DNA from: a virus
Direction: 5' to 3' (one strand)
IMG/VR virus record: IMGVR_UViG_3300030000_000017
Span: 1-43,226 of that record
Length of the DNA: 43,226 nucleotides
The position numbers and the translations under genes are program-made. This document shows positions 1-13,300 of the stretch, in pieces (position 1 is the stretch's first letter; every line of letters begins with the position of its first letter). The notes under the pieces were generated by a model that was not told the origin of the DNA, did no database searches, and saw only the letters and a program-made list of their open reading frames with translations.

Positions 1-3000
1 TATTATATATATCAATTTCAGAAGCTTTAATACCTTGATTAGCAGATAGTAATCCACCCAAAGTTTTAAGTTCTTTAGAATAGTTATAAATTTTAATAAA
101 CTCATCAAAATAAGCTTTATTAATTCCAGCTTTAGCAGGATTAAGTTTTCCTAATTGTGCATCAATTGATGAACTTTTACCAGATTTAAAGAAGTCTTCT
201 TGTAAAGCAGCTTTAATTTTTAACGCATCATCACTAGTCATAAATTTACCAATAAGTGCTTCATCCATTCCTAATACTAACATATAAATATGCATTGAAG
301 CAAAATCTATACCAGCATTAATTTTAGCTAACATTAACTCTTTAGCATTATCAGTTGCAAGAGATAATAAAGCAGATATATTTAAAGCCGGATCATTTTC
401 ATCAAGAACTTTAGATAACTCTAATTTCTCTTCATCGTTAAATAAAGATCCATCTTTCTTAGTTAGATTAACTTCTTTAAGATTTTTATATACAATATCT
501 TCTAAAGTTTTAGTTGCTTTTTCTGTTAAGTTTAATCCTCCAATCTTTTTAAGATTGTAGTTCTTACCTAAAATATGAAAGTTTCTACTAAAGAATTCAT
601 TATCTTCTGATGTTACTTCACCATTATAATAATTAGAATAATATGTAACTAAAGCAAAATAATCTTTAAGTCCTGTAGCAGCAGCTCCAATTACTTTTTT
701 ACCTACAGCATTTTGTTCTTGTTGTAAGAATGTTGTATGACCATCATAATTACTTAAAGCATAAGAACCATCAATTTTCTTACCAATTTCTGTATACTTA
801 CCAAATGAGATTGGAGAATAAGATGCAACTTGATTTCTAGGACTAGTACTTAATGCAATTAACTTATTAACTACAAAGTTTTTAAATCCATTTTCATTAT
901 TGTATTTATTATGTTTAGATAATTGTTTAATAAATTTATCAGCAATTAAATCATTTTCACTATCAATATATTTAATTTCAGGATGATCTTTCAAATAGTT
1001 ATAAATATCAGCTCTTTCTTTTAATCTAAATGGATTCATGGTTGTAGGAATAACAAATGTTTCGCCTTCAAACTTTCCTCTAGTATATTCCTTTCCATTA
1101 GGTGCAGGAAGTCTTAAAGAATCTCTAACGTTATCATCAGATGAGAAATCAAAGAATGGTGATCATTTTTCAAAAGAACCATTTCTATAATCATACATCA
1201 TCATATAAACTTTATCAATATCAAAGTCAGAACCTTGTAACCATAATTGTCAGTGAGATACAAATGCATTATTCAAGTGTTCTTGAGTATATGCTACAGT
1301 ATTCATAGACATAAATGATTGATAAGCTTGTGCAGGAATACGAGCACTTAATGATAGATTAGACATTTTCCATGAATTAAACATAGTATTTTTCAAGTTA
1401 AACACATAACTGTCTTTAGCTCTACTTTCTCTTAATTTATCACGATATCCACCAGTATCTCAAAGATAACTACTAATATCTTTTGTTTTAGAATCTTGAG
1501 ATAAACCTGCTGTTTTAGCAGCATTTTTCATTTCAAGATAATACTTTTGTTTATTTTTCAAATAAGTTCTTGATGCAGCATCATTTGTATTATCAACTAA
1601 AAGTTTATATACATCTAATAAAGAATCAAGATTATCATCAGATACAATATTTTTATTAATGTTCATAAAATCATTTACATCAATTAGATCAAATTTGTTT
1701 TTACTACCACTAATAAATGATTTTAAATCTTCTAAAGAATTAACAACTAACATTTCATTATTTGATTTATCTTTAAATAATTTACTACCTTCTGGAAGAT
1801 TATACATCTTTTTACCTTGCATATCTTTACGAACTCTTACATCCTTTCCATTAAAATTTTCAGTAGATTCGTTAACAAAAAATGATTCTCCAATTTGAGT
1901 ATCTTTTCTTTTTAAAACATCATTGTCAATTGTATATCTATTATCAGAATTTATAATAATACCTAATTTCTTTCCAGTCTTTGAGTCAGATAAAAATACA
2001 TCACGTTCTAATTTTCTAGGAACATTTAATGCATTATTGATAATATTTCCAAAGAAATTCGGAGTTATATCAGCATGTTTAAATTCTTCTAATGAAAATT
2101 CAGATTGATAAACTTTAGGAATAATATTTTCAGCATGTTTATGTACATAATCACTAATTATATCTGTACTAAGATATTCAGCTTCTGGATCAATACCATA
2201 AGCAAATGTATCATTCTTTTCAGAACCACCTGATTTATATTTAAATATTTCATCAAAAGGATTAGCTGTTGTAGCGTCAGATGTTCTTTTAAAAATAACA
2301 CCTTTTTCTAATAAAGTATATGATCTATTAACTCATTTTTGCAAATATTTACCAATAAATTCATAATAATCTCTCATGTAATCTTTATGAGTTTCATGAG
2401 TATCTAATGGCATCATACTATGTATTGATTTAAAACGTTCATCATTCTTTGATAAATAATCAATGAAATTCAATACTTGTGGATGTGGAGCAAATACTCC
2501 AGTTTTCTTCCAAACCTTTATAGCTTGTTCAAAATTTCATTTAAGTTGAACTGCTTCTAAATCAAATGAGTTTTGACGTAGTCCATTAACATTATAAGTA
2601 ATTTCAACAGGTTTTAAATCTCTAGTAAGTCCATATATTTTTTCAAATTCATATTGACTATTTTCAAATAAATTCTTAAAGTTATAATAATTTTCAATTC
2701 TATCAAGATTAATTATATTGTTAGATTTATTATATTCAACTCCTCCAATTTCAACAGCATTATTATCTGTAAAAATAATTCGTATTGTATCTAAAGGATT
2801 GATTTCATTTAATAATACAGGTTTAGGTTTGAATTCATCAGAAAAATTTAAAACATGATCAATCTTAGATTTTAATTTATCATATTCAGTATCACCAATT
2901 GGAACAAATGATGCTTTAAGTTCATCAGAAAGTTTATCAAATTTACTAAGGATATCATCCATTATATATGTCTTGCCAACATTGTTCTCATAAATCTTCA

Positions 3001-6000
3001 TAATGCCCTGAGATGGATTTAAAACCATCGCAGCACCCCTAAATTTACGACGAATATAATCCGTATTTATTTTAGAAATTATTGATGAAACAAATTGTTT
3101 ATAAATTGTTTTATTACCATAAGGTATAAAATCAGAATCAGCAGGATTTAAAGTAGCTTCAACATTTTTATATAAAGAATCAACAATAATTTTACTGTTA
3201 TTTATTTGTGAACTATTCTCTAAACTTTTTACAAATAATTTAGTCAGTTGTTTCAGTTTATCTTCTCCACCTAACTTTTGGAATTGTTTTAAAGTATTAT
3301 CAATTATTGATCCAATTCCATTATATAAATCATTAAATAACTCAGGAGCTGCATTGTTTTCAGATGCAGCAGAAAGTACTTGTGTAATTTCAGATACAGA
3401 TGATTCATCAGAAGTGTGACCAGCATCTAATTGAATTCCAAAAAATGATGTATCAAAGTTAAACCAATTAGGTTTTGACTTATTAGTATGATGTAAAACA
3501 TCAGTATGATTGATATTAGTTGCACCATTTTTAACAGCAGATTCAGGTAAAAACATTGCAATCATTTTATCTTTTAATTTCAATCCTCCATTTAAAGCAT
3601 GCTTTTTAATGATTTCATTTACTATTTGAATTGATTGTTCAGTTTGAACAATTTTTTCAATCGTTCTACCATTTAAAAGTTTAGTAATCTTTTTAGATGA
3701 AAATGCTCCACCAAAGGCTTCTCATAAATCAAATAAGTTTTTAATTTTTAATGGTTGAATTTCAATATCTCCATTTGCATTAGCGTAACTTAATTCATAA
3801 CTTGTTTTACCTTTACCATCAGCTTTTTTAATAGAAATAACTTGTCTAAATTCTCCGTTAATTGGAATATATAAATTATCAAGATCAATACTTAAAGCTT
3901 CTCCTGTAAGAGATGTAAATATATTATCATGATCAGAATCTTTGAATATATCAAAATGATTCATTTTCTTCATCCATTCTCTTTGATTATAAGGAGAATT
4001 GATACTAGTTCTAATATTTTCATTAGTCATTCCAAATGTAGCACATTTCAAAAAAGTACTATGTCCATTGTGAATAGAAGTACCAATTGGTTTTTGAGTT
4101 CCGTTTAAACCTTTACCAGGTTGAGCAGATATAGATTGAGCAACAAAGAAAGGGTTAGCAGGAATACCACCATCAAATACTTTTTGATCATCTGATGCAC
4201 CAACTTGATTAAATACTTGAGCTTCTGGATCTTTAAATATTGCTAATTTAATTTGAGGTTCAATTCCTTGAGGACCTTTATTAAATATTGTCATACTAGC
4301 TCCAGTAATTACCATACGTTTTGTAAAACCTGTAGTTCTTTCTTTTTCTTCTAATCTCCAATCATTAAATCATCCTGATTCTTTAGTATTGATTTCAATA
4401 AAACTCTTTTTAAATGGGTGAATATATGCACCTTTAGTAGAAAGATTTTCATATTGACTTAATATTAAATTTCTAGACCACATATATTTTCTACCTAATT
4501 CAGATAGTTCAGTACCATCAGCATTATTCAATTTAAGATTACTAACTGATATTCTTTTACCATCTTCCATATTATAATCAAAAATATCATCAACATCTAT
4601 ATTAAAATGTTTAGCTATTTGTTCAGCAATGTGTTCAGATTTAACATGATAAGTTCCTTCGAATTTAGTATTTAATTTGATTTCTTTTGGAGAAATATGT
4701 GTATTTTCTAATGTTCAAGAAGCTAAACTTCCTTCCATATTTTTACTCCATTCATTAAATAATGATTGATCATTAAATATCATGAAATTAGTTTTAAGAG
4801 CTTGATTAATTTTCAAAGCCTTTTTACCATCAACTGAATATTCAGAATAATGTAAATCTCTAACTATTTCAGGATTTCTAAAATTATCATCATTACTATG
4901 ATTATGTGTATAAGATCTTGTTAATTTTTCAATAGCTTTAACACTAGTATTTTTTTCAAAGAATTCTTCAATTTGACTAATTTTATCTTTAGGATCACGT
5001 ACTGTAGATAATGAAGATGAATTATCAATCAATAATAAATCAGCATGAATATTATTTATAACTGATGTATAATATTGTAATTGATTTTGTTTAAAGTGAG
5101 ATTTTAATTCATCACTTGATAATTTAGCTAGTGTTCCACCTAAGTTATCTGTAACATTTGAATTAATTTCTAAAGCTAATATCTTACCTTTATCAGAAAA
5201 ATTCCAAGGTTGAATAAACATTCTATCTTCATTAATACTTGACATTAAGAAATTTCTAGTAAATGCAAGTTTAAATAAATCTTTTGAATTTAATTCATCA
5301 ATTGATTTAGCTTCATTTTTACCAACTACTTCACTTATAATAGCAGTACCTTTTATTAGATTAGGATTTTGTTTAAAGAAAGTATTAGCATTTGCTTTAG
5401 CTAATAATCTTCCAGTTAATGCTCCAACATAAGCAATTGACATAGTTGGTCATGAATCACCTTCCGAACTTTTAACTTGTGTTACAACGTTATATTTTTC
5501 TTCTTGATGTCTTAATTTAAATAACTTTTTAAAGTCAAATTCTTTAGATACATTATCTTCTTGTAGTTTAGCTATAATTTCATCATTAGTTAATACTCTA
5601 TCAGCTAAAGAGACATCTTCATTCATAACTTTAATATCTTTCATTAAAAGATTTTCTAATGATTTTCTAGTATTAGCTGTTAATGGATCTGATTCAGATT
5701 TAGTAGAACCTAAAAATGATTCTTTACTTTCTTTAGATAACTGTATATCAGCATATTTATCAATAAATGCAAATACTCCACCATAAGTAGAAAAATCAGC
5801 ATCTCTAAATATAGTAGAATCTGTTTTAAGTTTTTGCTTATAAGAAACTGTATTATTTACAAGTTGTTTGAAATCCACACCTACTTTAGTATCCATATGT
5901 AGATTGTCAACAGTTGTACCATTTCCTTCTACATCTTCCGATCTATATGTATTTTTAACTGTATTTCTTATAGCGTGAATTAATATTTGTTCAATATCAA

Positions 6001-7381
6001 TTGGTTTATCAGATATACCGATATTAGTTGCTTTCCATTCATTAAATAATCCCACAACTCCAGTATCTCTATGATATAAGAAATCATGAATACTATACAT
6101 ATAATTTTTAATGATACTTAAATCATCATATTTATCAGATTCATTTACTAAAGCTTTTAATATTGTTCTGAATGGTATATCGTTATTATCACGTTCATGT
6201 CTTTCAAATGCTTCATCAACTGTTAGTTTTGAACCTTTAATATTAAGTGTTAAGTCTTGAGGTAATGAATTCATTACTGCTCCAATAACATTAACACTAG
6301 TTGTTCCTAATGTAATACGATTATTTCCAAATAAATATCCTGAAGTTTTATCTCCATTTGATTCTTCAGATTCTTCAATTACATTGTGTTGTTTGAATGG
6401 GATGATATTAGAAAGTAATTTAAATAAACTTGAAGTATGATGTGATACATCAGTTCCTTCTATTGAATCAGAAGCTCATGTTGAAGTAGATGCTCCTTTA
6501 AATTTTAATGTATATTTAAATTCACTATTAGAAGGAGGTGCATATGTATTCATCCCATCCGGATTTACATTTATTACATCTCCATGTTTTTCTGACATTA
6601 ATTTATCAAAATTTGTAAGAATCAACATTCTTATATATCCTGATGTAGTTGAAATACCTTTAGTATCAATACTATATTTATCTAAAGCTTCAAATTTAGT
6701 TGTTACTGATTCTAATACTTTAGAATATGGTGTTTTACCATCTGTATCTGGAAAAAATAAATCAGGATTCAATCTAAATGCACGAGATCCAGTAGAATCT
6801 TTATCTGTATTATACAGATTAGAATCTTTTACTTCAGTTACTCCTGAAACTTTAGTTAGATATTTTCAAATATCATTCTTATAAACAAAGATATTATGTT
6901 CCAATGCTAAATCAGATACTACAAAGTTATTAAATCCGTTATCCCTGTTATCGTTATTAACGAATGAAACAGCATACATAGCGTACTCTAATTCAGAATC
7001 TAAAAAATTTTCAAGTGATTTATCATGTTTTAATAGTTTTGCTATATTTGAAGCATCTATTAAAGTTGGATTAGTTGATAACGATCCAGATGTTTTAGAT
7101 AGTCCATATCTAACTTGAGATATAATCTCATTAATATTATCAGAAGTTAAGTTAGGTTTGTTTAACTTTGACATTGATAAATATAACGAATTGAAATCAT
7201 ACACCCGTGCTTCAGGAGATTCTTCTATTCCCTTTAATATAAAATCTGACGCAGCAGATATTTCTTCATTTAATTTTTCATTATCTACTAAATCAGAACC
7301 GAAAATACCAAGGGGTTCTATCCCCTTGGCACCATTCAGTTTCTTGATTATTGCTTTAAAATTTTGTGAACATTTACTCAT
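1..7381 (-). CDS. Giant virion RNA polymerase, crAss-like (C-terminus beyond window)
   Basis: This gene is the single-chain multi-subunit-type RNA polymerase that crAss-like phages pack in the virion and inject to transcribe early genes. It starts at ATG 7379-7381, seven bases after the previous stop, and stays open to base 1 (2460 codons seen) if TGA is read as Trp. In-frame TGA codons lie at 6866, 6476, 5450, 4715, 4370, 3722, 2537, 1460 and elsewhere. The decisive motif is LQGSDFDIDK at 1211-1240 (first Asp is residue 2052). It is the Mg-binding loop of the beta-prime-like double-psi barrel; the DFDID form is that of the crAss-like phage phi14:2 polymerase and is related to DFDGD of YonO-type and cellular enzymes. 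An ARIPAQ stretch lies about 40 residues upstream, as expected for this barrel. The long N-terminal part (about residues 1-1200) has no domain I can name. The C-terminal catalytic modules are outside the window. The assignment is firm, but domain limits are not. Confidence 0.92.
7308..7329 (-). other. Start-proximal hairpin, RNA polymerase gene
   Basis: Perfect 8-bp inverted repeat CCAAGGGG-ttctat-CCCCTTGG lies 53-74 nt inside the RNA polymerase gene. It is very G/C-rich for this genome and encodes AKGIEPLG. Confidence 0.6.
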
Positions 7382-7388
7382 TTTTTAT

Positions 7389-10300
7389 TTAAAATTTACA
7401 ATTGTATTGGTTATTATCATTTAATCCACTTAATACTAGATTTTTGATTAATGAATTGTTTTTATTAAGTTGAACATTTTTATCAGGACCTAATTCAAAT
7501 AATGAACTTAGGGCACTAGTTATATTTAATCCGTCCATCTTTAACACTCCATTTTCAACATCTAAATCATCATAATTTTGATCAATAAATCCATTTATTA
7601 TTTTGCTTACTACAGCTTTACTTTTTTCAACATCTTTTGCTTTGTCAAACAAATTACCAAGTGGAACTCCAAATGTATTACCTTCAAAATCAAATGATAT
7701 GTGATTTGGTATTTCTACTCCAACTAATGTTGGTTCAGTTTTTACATTATTAGTATTTACTTCGTTTCCACCAATCTTACTTAATATTTTATCCATATTT
7801 AACATAATTTGATTAGGTTCAACAGGATATTGCATTTCATAATTATTATTAGTAGATACTGGTAATTTACCTTCAAATTCACCACTAACAGCAGGAGAAT
7901 CAATAATAGTATTGTAATAGATAGGTTTGTCATAAGTTTGAACAAAACTATTAAATCTAGTTACAGTATCTTCGTATTGAGATTTACCTTCTGTCATTAT
8001 ATTATGTATAACATATAAAGGATTTGGAATTTTAACAGGTATAACATCTCTAAATCTATTTCCGATTATGGATTTTAATTTAGGATTTTCTAATAAATCA
8101 TCAAAAGTTTTTTGAGTTGATGCATCATTGTTTATAAATCGCCCTAAATCCATTAAAGTTTCTACAATATGAAATGATTCTAAATCATTCTTAGATAAAT
8201 AATTTTTCCAAGAAATATGATTAACCATATCATCAATAATAGTATCAATGTTTTTACCAGCAACTTGTTCAGATTTTAAGAAATCATAGAATACTTTCCA
8301 TCCAGTATATTTAGACATTAATGCTAATTTTTTATATTTAGCATCTACATCTGTTTCATGGTCAGCAAGATGTTCTTGATTTTTTAATTTCTTATCAGCT
8401 TTAAGTTCTGTATCAGCTGTAGTTATTTGTGTTCAAGCTTCACTTAAAGTTCTACTTTTAGCATTTAATACAACTAATTTAGAATATTTAATATTTCCTT
8501 TAACATATTCAATAGTAACATAAGGTCTATAAGCATATCGGTTGTAATATTCTTCCGAGTTTCTTAATGTGAATTCATCATTAGTTTCATTCTTACCTTG
8601 AGTATTATAAGGAGTTTGTCTGTATTCTTCCATTGTTTTTTTAATATATTTAAGATAATCTCCATTTTGTAATACACCATGTGCATCATATTTTGGACCT
8701 CTAAATACTTTAATCTCACTAATGAAAGCTCCTGGAAATTTAGCTTTTAAATCTTTTACAGTTATAGCAGAATCCTTTTTAAAGGCATCTTTTTGAGCAT
8801 CATTCATAGTTGGAACTTGAACTCCCATATATGTTTTAATATCAGCACTATCAACTGTAATATCTCCTTTACTTGCTAAATCATATAACTTAGAAAGTTT
8901 TTCGAAATCAACATTAGCTTTAACAGCAGGATTTGAAATATCAGGCAATGCTGAAAGAGTTATAAAATGATTTGCACCACCAATTTCAACATTCATTCCA
9001 AGAACATAAATATCTTTACCTTTTAAAGCATTACTATTTACTAGTTTACCATAAGGATCAGTATACTCTCCACTTTTAAGTTTTCTTATTACTAAATCTT
9101 TTTGTTTAGTATCATTATTAAATAATCTAAAATCATCAGGTCTAGTATAAATTGTGTTATCAATTGTAGAAAATAATACTAAATTTTTCCATTTAATATA
9201 ATCGCCAACAACATCTCTAACACTTTGATCAGATATATTTACTAATCTAAGAATTGAACCTAAATCAGTTCCAGTACTATTCTTTATTAAGTCATCAATA
9301 TCAATATCAGATCCAATTATTTTATCTAAGTTATTAGAAATATCATGAATTCCAATATTATTAAAGAATGAATATCCTAATATATTACTAGGATCTTTAG
9401 TTTGAACAGTAGTAGAAATTGGAGTAATTATTTCAGGGTCTGAAGTTTCTTTCCAATCGGTATTAAATTTCTCATTTACAACTTTAACATCTTTATGTTT
9501 TATAGGATCAGATTGTTTATAATCCTTTGTCATATCTGATAATTCATCAATTCTCTTAGTTAAGAAATCTTTAGCTCTATCGTTATCAAATACTTTTTCT
9601 TCTGTACTTAATGACATTTCTGTTTTAATTCCAAAATTATCTAATAGAGTTTTAGAACCAACAATTAAAGTTCCAATTTTAGATCTAGTAACAAGAGTAT
9701 ATAAACTACGTATAGTATCAAAATCAGAATCAGATATTTTAATTGGATCAAGAATTACTACTTGATCAAATTCTTCACCTTGTACATTTTTAGAATAAAC
9801 TTTAATGTCAGCAGATTGAATACCTAAAGTACTTGTAATTAAAGATTGTGTTGAATCAGATAATTTACCACTATCAGTTAAGAACACAATTTCTTTAGAA
9901 GTATCTAATTTTAAAAGATCAGCTTTTGTAAGATTATCTACAAACTTATCTCCATTTAAAAATGTTTTATCATAATAAACTAAAGTAGGTCTATATTTAA
10001 TAGGTTCTTTCAAATATGAATCTCTATAAATAGCATCTGTAAAATTCTCCATAAGAATACAATTATCATTATGGTGTACATTCTTAGATCTAATTGTACT
10101 TTTAAGTTTAATAGATCTAGGAGTAGATATATTCTGTGTAGAAAATGATGTAGTACCAATTTTACTTCCATTTTGTAAATTATCACCCATTGCAATAACA
10201 TAGTAGTTATTGTTTTTAGCTAGATAATTAAACATTTGCCATTCAAGTGTAGATAATTGACTCATCTCATCAATCATTACAATTTTAGAACCTTCAATAT

Positions 10301-13300
10301 TATGACCTAAGAATACAGAATCTAACCATTTTTCATTTATAGCAACTGCACCATCTCCTTCACCTTTTATAAAAATCTCAGGATTTAAATCATCATATTT
10401 ATCTTGTTCTATTAAATTTAATTGTTCCATGTATTCATCATACTTAGAACCAATCATTGTTTTAATGTAGTCTTTAATTAAGTCTTCTTTTATTTCAACA
10501 GATACCTGATTCTTTAAATTCTCTTTTAATCCAGTAAGTGTTTTAGGTGTTGGTGCTAAAGCATGAATAGAAATATTTTCACTCGGAACTTTAGAATCAA
10601 TTATCATTCTTAAAGGAAAGTTTCCTAAAATTGTAGTTTTACCTGTTCCAGCAGAGCCAAGAACATTAAATACATATCCAATAGAGAAACTTCTAGATTG
10701 ATCAATAGCTTGTTTATAGGCTTCTTTTTCAGTAATTGTAGTACCTGCATCTTTTGCATCAGCAAGTATAGAATTCTTTAAAGTATAAATACTAGGTTGT
10801 ACAAACTCTATAGAATGAGCCATTATATCTTTTCCTAATCTACCATTAAAATAAGCTTGTTCTTGTCTTTGTACAAATTGTTGTACAAAAAATGGAGCTT
10901 TTACTTCCGACAAAGATACTTCATTTTCTAGTAACTTTTTATAGTTTAGATAAAAATCTTTACTACTAAGAGCCAGTACAGAATGTAAATAAAAATATCA
11001 ATCTTTTTTCTCAAGTTGAGTCAAATCCTTTGTCAGATTAGAATCCTTACCATCAATAATTGACTTGATAATATTTTCAGAATTATCATTGCCTTTAAAC
11101 GGAGCAAAAACTTCATCTAATTTGTCTGTCAAGTTTCCTTCAGCATTATGAAAATTAGTATAAATTCTATGTTCAAATTCAGCAAGTTTACTTTCAGCTA
11201 AAACTATTTTATTAATAGCATCAAGATCATTTTGATTTATTAAAGTTCTTCCATTCACAGTTAGTTTACCTGCTGAAATTTCAGAACCATCAGTCATTCT
11301 TTTTAAAATAGAACTAACTAATGCTGTTTTGATTAAATTATGTTCTTCAATTAAAGATCCAGAGTTTCTTTCTGCAAGAGTTTTAAAATAGTTTAATTTA
11401 TCTGAAATGAAAGTTAAATCATCATTTATGATCTTAGCTGACGTACTATCAACCAATCCAAATTTTCCACTAACTTCTTCGAACTTTTCAGCAGCCATAT
11501 TTAATGAAACATTATAACCATACAAATCACCACCTAATCCTACTTCTGTAGAAGTCATTGCTGAAATTACAGAACGTACAGCAGTTATTGTAGATAAAGC
11601 TTTATTTAATTGATCAATTTGAACATTATTTCTAATAAATTGAGACGGTGCTACAATATTATCAAATAAATCATAATTATCTCTTAATAGTTTAAAGAAT
11701 GAAATAGGACCTGTTTTACCTCATAGATTTATCTGAAACTCATTCAACTTGTCCAAAAACGTATTCATTTTACGTTTATTGTATTTAAGAATTTCATGAA
11801 TGTTTAAATAGTCTTTATATCCACGATCAATTAAAGCTTTACCTAATTCTGAATTTTCATCGAATTCAAAATTATCTAAATCAGGAATTAATGCAGAAAG
11901 AGAACTATTTTGAATATTTACTCTAATTTCATTAGCAGCATCTGTTAATTCTTTAACCGCTTCATTATCTAAATCTTCACCTCTAGCAATTACATTATTA
12001 GCATATTTAATTAATAAAGATCTACGTGGTGAAATCTTATCATTGCCTTTTGTAAAAGTATAATAATCATCATCAGAATGTAGCGCTTCATTATAAACTT
12101 CTTCTAATTTAGGATCTGAATTTCCTTGATTGATAGATATTTGATCCATTTTACTTTTAACAGTAGAATTGAATACATCTTGAATTTCAGTAAGTGTTAC
12201 ATCAGTTCCTTTATTTTGAACATAAGTATCTAATGCTGTAACAATATCATGAGTAACTTCATCAGTATCTTTGTCAAATCAGTCTGCTAAAATTTGGTCA
12301 GCATCAGAAAAACTAATAATTCCATCTTCATTAGTAACACTAGATAATTCATCTAATACTTTATTAGCTTCAACTAATAATTTAGATTTTATTAAATCTT
12401 TATTAACAGCTTTCTTTTCATATCCATTAACGTGGATTGTTCCAATGTTCCCAATAGTTGTAATTTCACTATCTTTGGCTAAATGTTGCATTAGAACATC
12501 TTCTGTAGCTAAATCCGCAGATTGAGAAATTGTTTCTTTCTCACCCATGATTTGTTTTACTCGTCCATTTTTACTTCCGTTATAAGCATCAAATGCTTTT
12601 TGTATAATACCGTAATCTAACTCTGTAGACGGAAGACCTAATGAATTTACAATAGCAAATAAATGTTCTTTATCTCCAGTACTTAAAGTATTAATATCCC
12701 TCTTTTGATTTAATTCTACATCAGCATTATTAATATCAGTATTAATTTCTTCTTGAAGTGGAGCAATTTTTTCATTTATTGTATTAATTTCATCTGGTTC
12801 TGTAACAGTAGATAATTGTTCTTCTAACTTATTTAATTCTTCAAGTTTAGGATTGATTAAAGCATCACGTCTGTTAATTATTTCAACTTTTTGTTCTTCT
12901 GGTAAACCAATTTGAATTAAATTCATATCGTTTAAGAAATGAGCAACATCAATATCAGTATCAGATGTAAGACTTGCAGTTCTAAAACCATTCTTATCTA
13001 ATTCAGTATTTAATTGTTGTAATCATTGTCAGTTAGTATAAGCGTCAGTTAAACTTAAACCTTTACCTTTATTTCTAAAGTTAGCTAAGAATGAACTTCT
13101 AGTATTAGCATATCCATCAGCATTAAACTCTGCAATTGAATGTGAGAACTCTTCATTAATTTCCAAAAATCTATCAAACATTGATTTCATTTTGTTTTTA
13201 AAATCACCTTTACTTTCATCAAATATATTATCAAATTCTGCTTTATAAGTTTTCTTTTCAGATTCACTAAGTGAATAGAAATCTTTATCATATTTATCTT

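Noticed and set aside
10010-10201. 63-codon minus-strand frame inside the helicase gene
   Set aside because: It is in another frame of a well-supported gene that includes the helicase motifs, and has no family features.
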